Shown here piece by piece: positions 59,994-64,000 of a stretch of DNA of 64,000 nt. Positions within the stretch are counted from its first letter, which is position 1, and the number at the start of each line of letters is the position of its first letter. The translations under genes were made by a program, and so were the position numbers. Source of the DNA: Archangium lipolyticum (GTDB taxonomy: Bacteria > Myxococcota > Myxococcia > Myxococcales > Myxococcaceae); assembly GCF_024623785.1 (NCBI RefSeq), contig NZ_JANKBZ010000043.1, positions 19,353 through 83,352 on the forward strand, in the 5' to 3' direction. The notes under the pieces are model-generated. The model was not told where the DNA came from and did not search any database. It saw nothing but the letters and a program-made list of their open reading frames with translations.

Positions 59994-61763
59994 ATGTCGA
60001 TGTACAACGAGTCGCTCCGCGCGTTCCTCAAGCCCGTCCTCCCCTATCTCGACGACCCGTCGGTCTCCGAGATCATGATCAACGGGCCCACCGATGTCTG
60101 GATCGAGCGCAAGGGCAAGGTCTCCAAGACCGATGCCACGTTCACCGAGGAAGGTCTGATCGGCGCCGCGCGCAACATGGCGCAGTTCGTCGGCCGCCTC
60201 CTCAACGACGAGCGCCCCCGCCTCGACGCGCGCCTGCCCGACGGCAGCCGCATCCACGTCGTCATCCCGCCCATCGCCCGCAAGGGCACCACCATCTCCA
60301 TCCGCAAGTTCTTCAAGGACAAGCTCACCATCGAGTCCTTGATCAAGTTCAAGTCGATGACCAAGGAGATGGCGCGCCTCATCGACGCGGGCATCCACAC
60401 CAAGCTCAACATGCTGGTGTCCGGCGGCACGGGCTCGGGCAAGACGACCCTGCTCAACATCGTCTCCTCCCTCATCCCCGACGAGGAGCGCATCCTCACC
60501 ATCGAGGACTCGGCCGAGCTCCAGCTCAACCAGTCCCACCTCGTCCCCTTCGAGAGCCGGCCCCCGGACAAGTTCGGCAAGGGCGGCGTGGACATGGGAG
60601 ACCTGCTGCACTCGGCCCTGCGTCTGCGCCCCGACCGCATCGTCGTGGGCGAGGTGCGCGGCGGCGAGGCCTTCCACCTCGTGCAGGCGATGAACACCGG
60701 TCACGGCGGCTCGCTCGCCACCACCCACGCCAACACGCCCACGGACACGCTGCGCCGCATCGAGTCGCTGTGCCTCATGTCCGGCATCGAGCTGCCCATG
60801 GTGGCCATCCGCGCCCAGGTGGCCAGCGCCATCAACTTCGTCATCTGCTGCGAGCGCCTCCACGACGGCAGCCGGAAGACGATTGCCCTCTCCGAGGTGC
60901 TCCCGCTCAGCGAGAAGGGCGAGTACCGCACCCAGGACATCTTCGTCTTCACCCCGGTGACGAAGGACGAGGAGGGCCACATCCTCGGCTACCACGCGCC
61001 CACCGGCATCATCCCCACCTTCGTGGACAGGGCGCGCGCCTACGGCTTCTCCGACCTGGACGAGTCCTTCTTCGACCCGGCCACCTACGGCCTGCCCCCT
61101 CCCCCCTCCTTCCGCCTGGGCGAGACGTACGCCGTGCGCTGGGCCCCCTCGCTCAAGCACCGCGAGCGCGGCGAGCGCGACCCGGACAGCTACAAGAAGG
61201 AGTGGCTGGCCTTCGAGCAGCGGCTCAAGGACGAGGCCCGTGACTCCAAGGACGGCAAGCCCCCGGCTCCCGCCGCTCCGGCGGTGCAGGTGCAGGTGCC
61301 CGCCAACCTCCCCACCCCGCCCAAGGCCCCCGCCGCCCGCGGCGGCCCCGCCCTCCGGCCCAACCTGCCCGCCAACAAGCCGCCGCCTCCTCCGGAGGAC
61401 GACGACCGGACGCCGCCGCCCACGCGCAACCCCTTCGCCTCCGAGGCGGAGGAGGGGCCCGCCACCCTGGCCGACGAGCCCAAGGTGCAGGTGGCCGCGG
61501 ACCTCCTGGCCGAGGACGAGACCCAGGGCCGCGGCATCGTTCCGCCGCGCTCCACCCGCTCGTCCACGCCCCAGCCCCAGCGCTCGGGTCCTTCCACCGG
61601 CGTCCGCCCCGCGATGCCCGCCCGCAGGCCCGCCTCCATGCCCCCCGCCCGGCCCTCCCTCGCCCCTCCCGTGCCCGACGAGCACCTGGAGGACGAGCCC
61701 CGGGAGCTGGACAACTCCGAGAAGACACACATCCGGCCCATGCCCGACAAGCCGCGCCGCTAG
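59994..61763 (+). CDS. cpaF: CpaF/TadA-type secretion ATPase with disordered tail
   Basis: A 589-residue ATPase. The N-terminal domain (YLDDPSVSEIMINGPTDVWIERKGKV, LLNDERPRLDARLPDGSRIHVVIPP) is followed by Walker A GGTGSGKT (144-151), the Asp box LTIEDSAELQL, Walker B LRPDRIVVGEVRGGEA and the His box MNTGHGGSLATTHANTP. This is the type II/IV secretion ATPase set for Flp/Tad pili. Residues from about 400 on are a Pro-, Ala- and Arg-rich low-complexity tail of ~190 residues not usual for CpaF. No other tad genes flank it, so its machine is not clear. Confidence 0.9.
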   Translation: MSMYNESLRAFLKPVLPYLDDPSVSEIMINGPTDVWIERKGKVSKTDATFTEEGLIGAARNMAQFVGRLLNDERPRLDARLPDGSRIHVVIPPIARKGTTISIRKFFKDKLTIESLIKFKSMTKEMARLIDAGIHTKLNMLVSGGTGSGKTTLLNIVSSLIPDEERILTIEDSAELQLNQSHLVPFESRPPDKFGKGGVDMGDLLHSALRLRPDRIVVGEVRGGEAFHLVQAMNTGHGGSLATTHANTPTDTLRRIESLCLMSGIELPMVAIRAQVASAINFVICCERLHDGSRKTIALSEVLPLSEKGEYRTQDIFVFTPVTKDEEGHILGYHAPTGIIPTFVDRARAYGFSDLDESFFDPATYGLPPPPSFRLGETYAVRWAPSLKHRERGERDPDSYKKEWLAFEQRLKDEARDSKDGKPPAPAAPAVQVQVPANLPTPPKAPAARGGPALRPNLPANKPPPPPEDDDRTPPPTRNPFASEAEEGPATLADEPKVQVAADLLAEDETQGRGIVPPRSTRSSTPQPQRSGPSTGVRPAMPARRPASMPPARPSLAPPVPDEHLEDEPRELDNSEKTHIRPMPDKPRR

Positions 61764-61853
61764 CCACCCCGGAGTCCTCCGCCCCTCGCGCCCCCGGCGT
61801 CACTGGCGGTACGTCTCCTTGCGGCAAGCGCTCCATGAGGGGAAAGTGGCGCC

Positions 61854-62759
61854 GTGTTCCTTCCACTCCTCGCCACGCTCGCCGTGCTCGGCCAGGTGCC
61901 CGCGTCCTCCGAGGCGCCCCTCACCGTGCTGATCGCCCCGCCCGAGGCCGCGGGCGTCCCCTCCCACATCATCTCCTTCGCCCAGGAGCATGTGGCCGAG
62001 CAGCTCAAGACCCAGGGCCTCCAGGTGGTCCTCACCTCGGATCTGTCGCAGCTGCTGCCACCCGCCCAACGCAAGTCGGTGCTCGGGTGCAACCGGCTGG
62101 AAGCCGCCTGCCGCATCACCCTGGGCGAGGCGGCCGAGGCCGACGTGGTGATGATCACCGAGCTGGTGCAGTTCCTCAGCGGCTACCGGGTGGGGCTGAA
62201 GGCCTACGCCACGCGTGACGGCGAGCTGCTCGCCGAGCACTACGAGCCCGGAGTCCGCGAGGACCAGTTGCTCGACGCGCTCACCCGGGCCAGCGAGCGG
62301 GTGGTCCCCCCGGTGCTCCATGCGCTGCGCCCGGACCAGGCGCCCATCGTCGAGACGCCGCTCCCGCAGCTCACCCCGGGACAGCCGCCCGTCCAGCCCA
62401 AGCCCACGGTGACGCCCACCCGCTCGGGCCCGCCGGGCTGGGCCTGGGTGCCCGCCGCCGGAGGCGCGGTGATGCTGGGCGTGGGGACGGTCTTCCTCGT
62501 GAAGGCGGGCCAGGACTACCGGGAGCTGCAGGAACAGAAGTTCGAGGATCTCGAGCGCGGCGCCCAGCTCAAGGAGTCCGGTCAGAAGGCCCAGAATTTG
62601 AGCCGGGTGGCCTACGCGGTGGGCGCGGCGGGCGTGGTGACGAGCGGGCTCATCTATCTGCTGTCTGGCAAGGACAAGGGCGGGGAGGTGGAAGTACGGC
62701 CCACCGCCTCCGTGGGAAATGGCGGCGGGATGGTGGGGCTGGTGGGGACACTGCCGTGA
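61854..62759 (+). CDS. Putative exported protein of unknown function
   Basis: A 301-residue protein starting with GTG (61854). The first residues MFLPLLATLAVLGQVPASS are a signal peptide. An alpha/beta domain (about 20-170: LTVLIAPPEAAGVPSHIISFAQEHVAEQL, CRITLGEAAEADVVMITELVQFLSG) resembles the DUF4384/TPR-regulator-like bacterial proteins that bind small molecules, but I am not certain. A Pro-rich linker, a membrane helix (GWAWVPAAGGAVMLGVGTVFLV) and a second hydrophobic segment follow. It is followed two bases later by the Gly-rich lipoprotein. Confidence 0.7.
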   Translation: MFLPLLATLAVLGQVPASSEAPLTVLIAPPEAAGVPSHIISFAQEHVAEQLKTQGLQVVLTSDLSQLLPPAQRKSVLGCNRLEAACRITLGEAAEADVVMITELVQFLSGYRVGLKAYATRDGELLAEHYEPGVREDQLLDALTRASERVVPPVLHALRPDQAPIVETPLPQLTPGQPPVQPKPTVTPTRSGPPGWAWVPAAGGAVMLGVGTVFLVKAGQDYRELQEQKFEDLERGAQLKESGQKAQNLSRVAYAVGAAGVVTSGLIYLLSGKDKGGEVEVRPTASVGNGGGMVGLVGTLP

Positions 62760-62761
62760 GG

Positions 62762-64000
62762 ATGCACATGCTCGAGACGAAGAAGCTGTTCGCCGCGGGG
62801 CTCGCGCTGGCGTTGCTGGCCACCACCGGCTGTTTTGACTTCGAGACGGCGTTCACCGAGTGCGTGAGGGCTGGAAACTGCAATCCTCCCCCTGGCACGT
62901 GCGACCCCACGCTGCCGGACCCGCTGGATGAGGCCTTCGTCGACGCCAACTGCGACGGCGTGGATGGGGATGCCGACGCTGGCTTCTTCGTCGACCCCGT
63001 CGCCGGGCAGAACGTCAATCCCGGGACCCTCAAGGCTCCCTTCAGGACACTCGCGCACGCCCTGCCGTTCGCCGCCGATGCCGGCAAGGTGCTCTACCTC
63101 GCGCAGGGCACCTACAACGAGCCGGCGCTCCGGCTCGAGCGGCCCGTGTCGCTCTACGGCGGCTACTCCAGGGGCGAGGATGGCGGCTGGGCTCGCGGCA
63201 ATGAGTTCGACTCCTTGCTCAAGGGCGGACCCATCGGCCTGACGGTGAGCGGGTTGGAGAATGCCGAGCTCGTGCTGGATCGTCTGCACATCACCTCCAC
63301 CACGCCCCCCGACGCTGGAGCGCCTTCCATCGGGCTGAGGGTGCTGAACTCGCTCGGCGTGCGACTGAATCATGTGACCGTGGAAGCCGGGCGCGGTGCG
63401 GATGGAACGCCGGGCGCCTCGGCCGTGGCCAACCCCCAGACGGGCGCGGATGGCGGCCCGGGACAGAGCACCAGCCAGACCACCCCCAACGTACGCGCCG
63501 ATGGTGGCTCGCCCGCCGTCAACAGTTGCGGCGTCGGCATCCGGGGCGGATACGGTGGACAGGGCGGTGTCGCCGGTATCGACCCGACCCGGGGTGAGGC
63601 GGGCATCCCCTCCTCCGACGGGGGGACCGCCGGACCGAACGTGGACGTGAACAACTGCCCGGCCACCGCCACCTCCTGCCAGTGCAACGGGATTGCAGGT
63701 GGCAAGGGCCAGGATGGCACCGAGGGTGAGCCCGGAATGGACGGCACACCGGGCGATGGCATTGGCCAGCAGAAGGACGACTCGTGGGTGGCCAACGTCG
63801 GTGGAGGGGGCGGACCCGGCCAGCCCGGAGGAGCAGGCGGAGGAGGAGGCGGCGGCAGCTACTGCAACATTGTGGAATGGCTGCGGTCGGCCGAGTCGAC
63901 GGGAGGAGGAGGGGGAGGAGGAGGAGCTGGTGGCTGCCCGGGTGTGGGTCCAGATGCTGGAGGTGGAGGCGGTGGTGCCTCCATCGCCGTGCTGCTCGTC
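62762..64000 (+). CDS. Surface lipoprotein with DUF1565-like and Gly-rich parts (3' end outside window)
   Basis: The frame is open for 413 codons to the window edge. A lipoprotein signal (LFAAGLALALLATTGC) starts the protein, followed by a Cys-rich stretch, then a DUF1565-like region (GTLKAPFRTLAHALPFAADAGKVLYLAQGTYNEPAL) often leading into a right-handed beta-helix. From about residue 220 it becomes Gly/Asp/Pro-rich with collagen-like and poly-Gly stretches. Such proteins are common on myxobacterial surfaces. An ATG at 62768 is also possible. It probably shares an operon with the exported protein upstream. Confidence 0.85.
   Translation, partial: MHMLETKKLFAAGLALALLATTGCFDFETAFTECVRAGNCNPPPGTCDPTLPDPLDEAFVDANCDGVDGDADAGFFVDPVAGQNVNPGTLKAPFRTLAHALPFAADAGKVLYLAQGTYNEPALRLERPVSLYGGYSRGEDGGWARGNEFDSLLKGGPIGLTVSGLENAELVLDRLHITSTTPPDAGAPSIGLRVLNSLGVRLNHVTVEAGRGADGTPGASAVANPQTGADGGPGQSTSQTTPNVRADGGSPAVNSCGVGIRGGYGGQGGVAGIDPTRGEAGIPSSDGGTAGPNVDVNNCPATATSCQCNGIAGGKGQDGTEGEPGMDGTPGDGIGQQKDDSWVANVGGGGGPGQPGGAGGGGGGGSYCNIVEWLRSAESTGGGGGGGGAGGCPGVGPDAGGGGGGASIAVLLV

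Noticed and set aside
59055..61730. An 891-codon open frame on the minus strand antisense to the secretion ATPase.
   Set aside because: It is His/Gly/Arg/Val-rich low-complexity sequence caused by high third-position GC on the true strand; the plus strand carries all Walker motifs.

Overview
The window is GC-rich chromosomal DNA of a myxobacterium, most likely Cystobacterineae (Archangium/Cystobacter/Myxococcus relatives). This is judged from strong third-position GC, many lipoproteins with LxxC signal sequences, secreted RCC1 and Gly-rich surface proteins, divergent unlinked operons and a family of short GC-rich palindromic repeats. No phage, insertion sequence, rRNA or CRISPR array was seen. 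One tRNA (Phe, GAA) is present.

Layout. 1-3.5 kb: a truncated PAS-GAF sensor, a DUF427 protein and a TonB-dependent receptor. 3.5-5.2 kb: a translationally coupled AAA ATPase plus DUF4276 TOPRIM-like pair that resembles OLD/PARIS-type defence modules. 5.3-15 kb: acyl-CoA dehydrogenase, Cys-cluster protein, M48 lipoprotein, DUF1615 lipoprotein, an unknown secreted lipoprotein and a two-subunit M16 protease. 15-20.5 kb: an FAD monooxygenase diverges from a compact three-gene 7-deazaguanine DNA-modification locus (DpdC-like, DpdA, DpdB) without visible restriction genes. 20.6-21.9 kb: a GFA-family protein, then a decayed serpin remnant.

21.9-31.5 kb is the most notable region. A methyltransferase is followed, behind an unusually AT-rich promoter, by an eight-gene tightly coupled operon: a 103-residue cysteine-free putative precursor peptide, two B12-type radical SAM enzymes, an arginase-family enzyme with all metal ligands, a GNAT acyltransferase, and two MNIO/DUF692-like enzymes flanking a small partner-like protein. 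This looks like a ribosomal-peptide (RiPP) pathway with an enzyme combination I do not recognise from a described system. It ends at a terminator shared with tRNA-Phe.

31.9-64 kb is mostly housekeeping or ordinary accessory: NhaR-like LysR regulator, amidohydrolase, GT4 (TreT-like), cyanophycinase, NfeD-slipin pair, a secreted protein, DUF2721, MerR plus VIT/vWA protein, RCC1 plus di-heme oxidoreductase, YkvA-AraC-DUF3703, a heme lipoprotein, gyrA, a histone-H1-like/TPR protein, DUF1579, ung, an unknown protein, a CpaF-type secretion ATPase and a final Gly-rich lipoprotein that runs off the window. Eleven copies of one palindromic repeat lie between genes, mostly where two genes converge.
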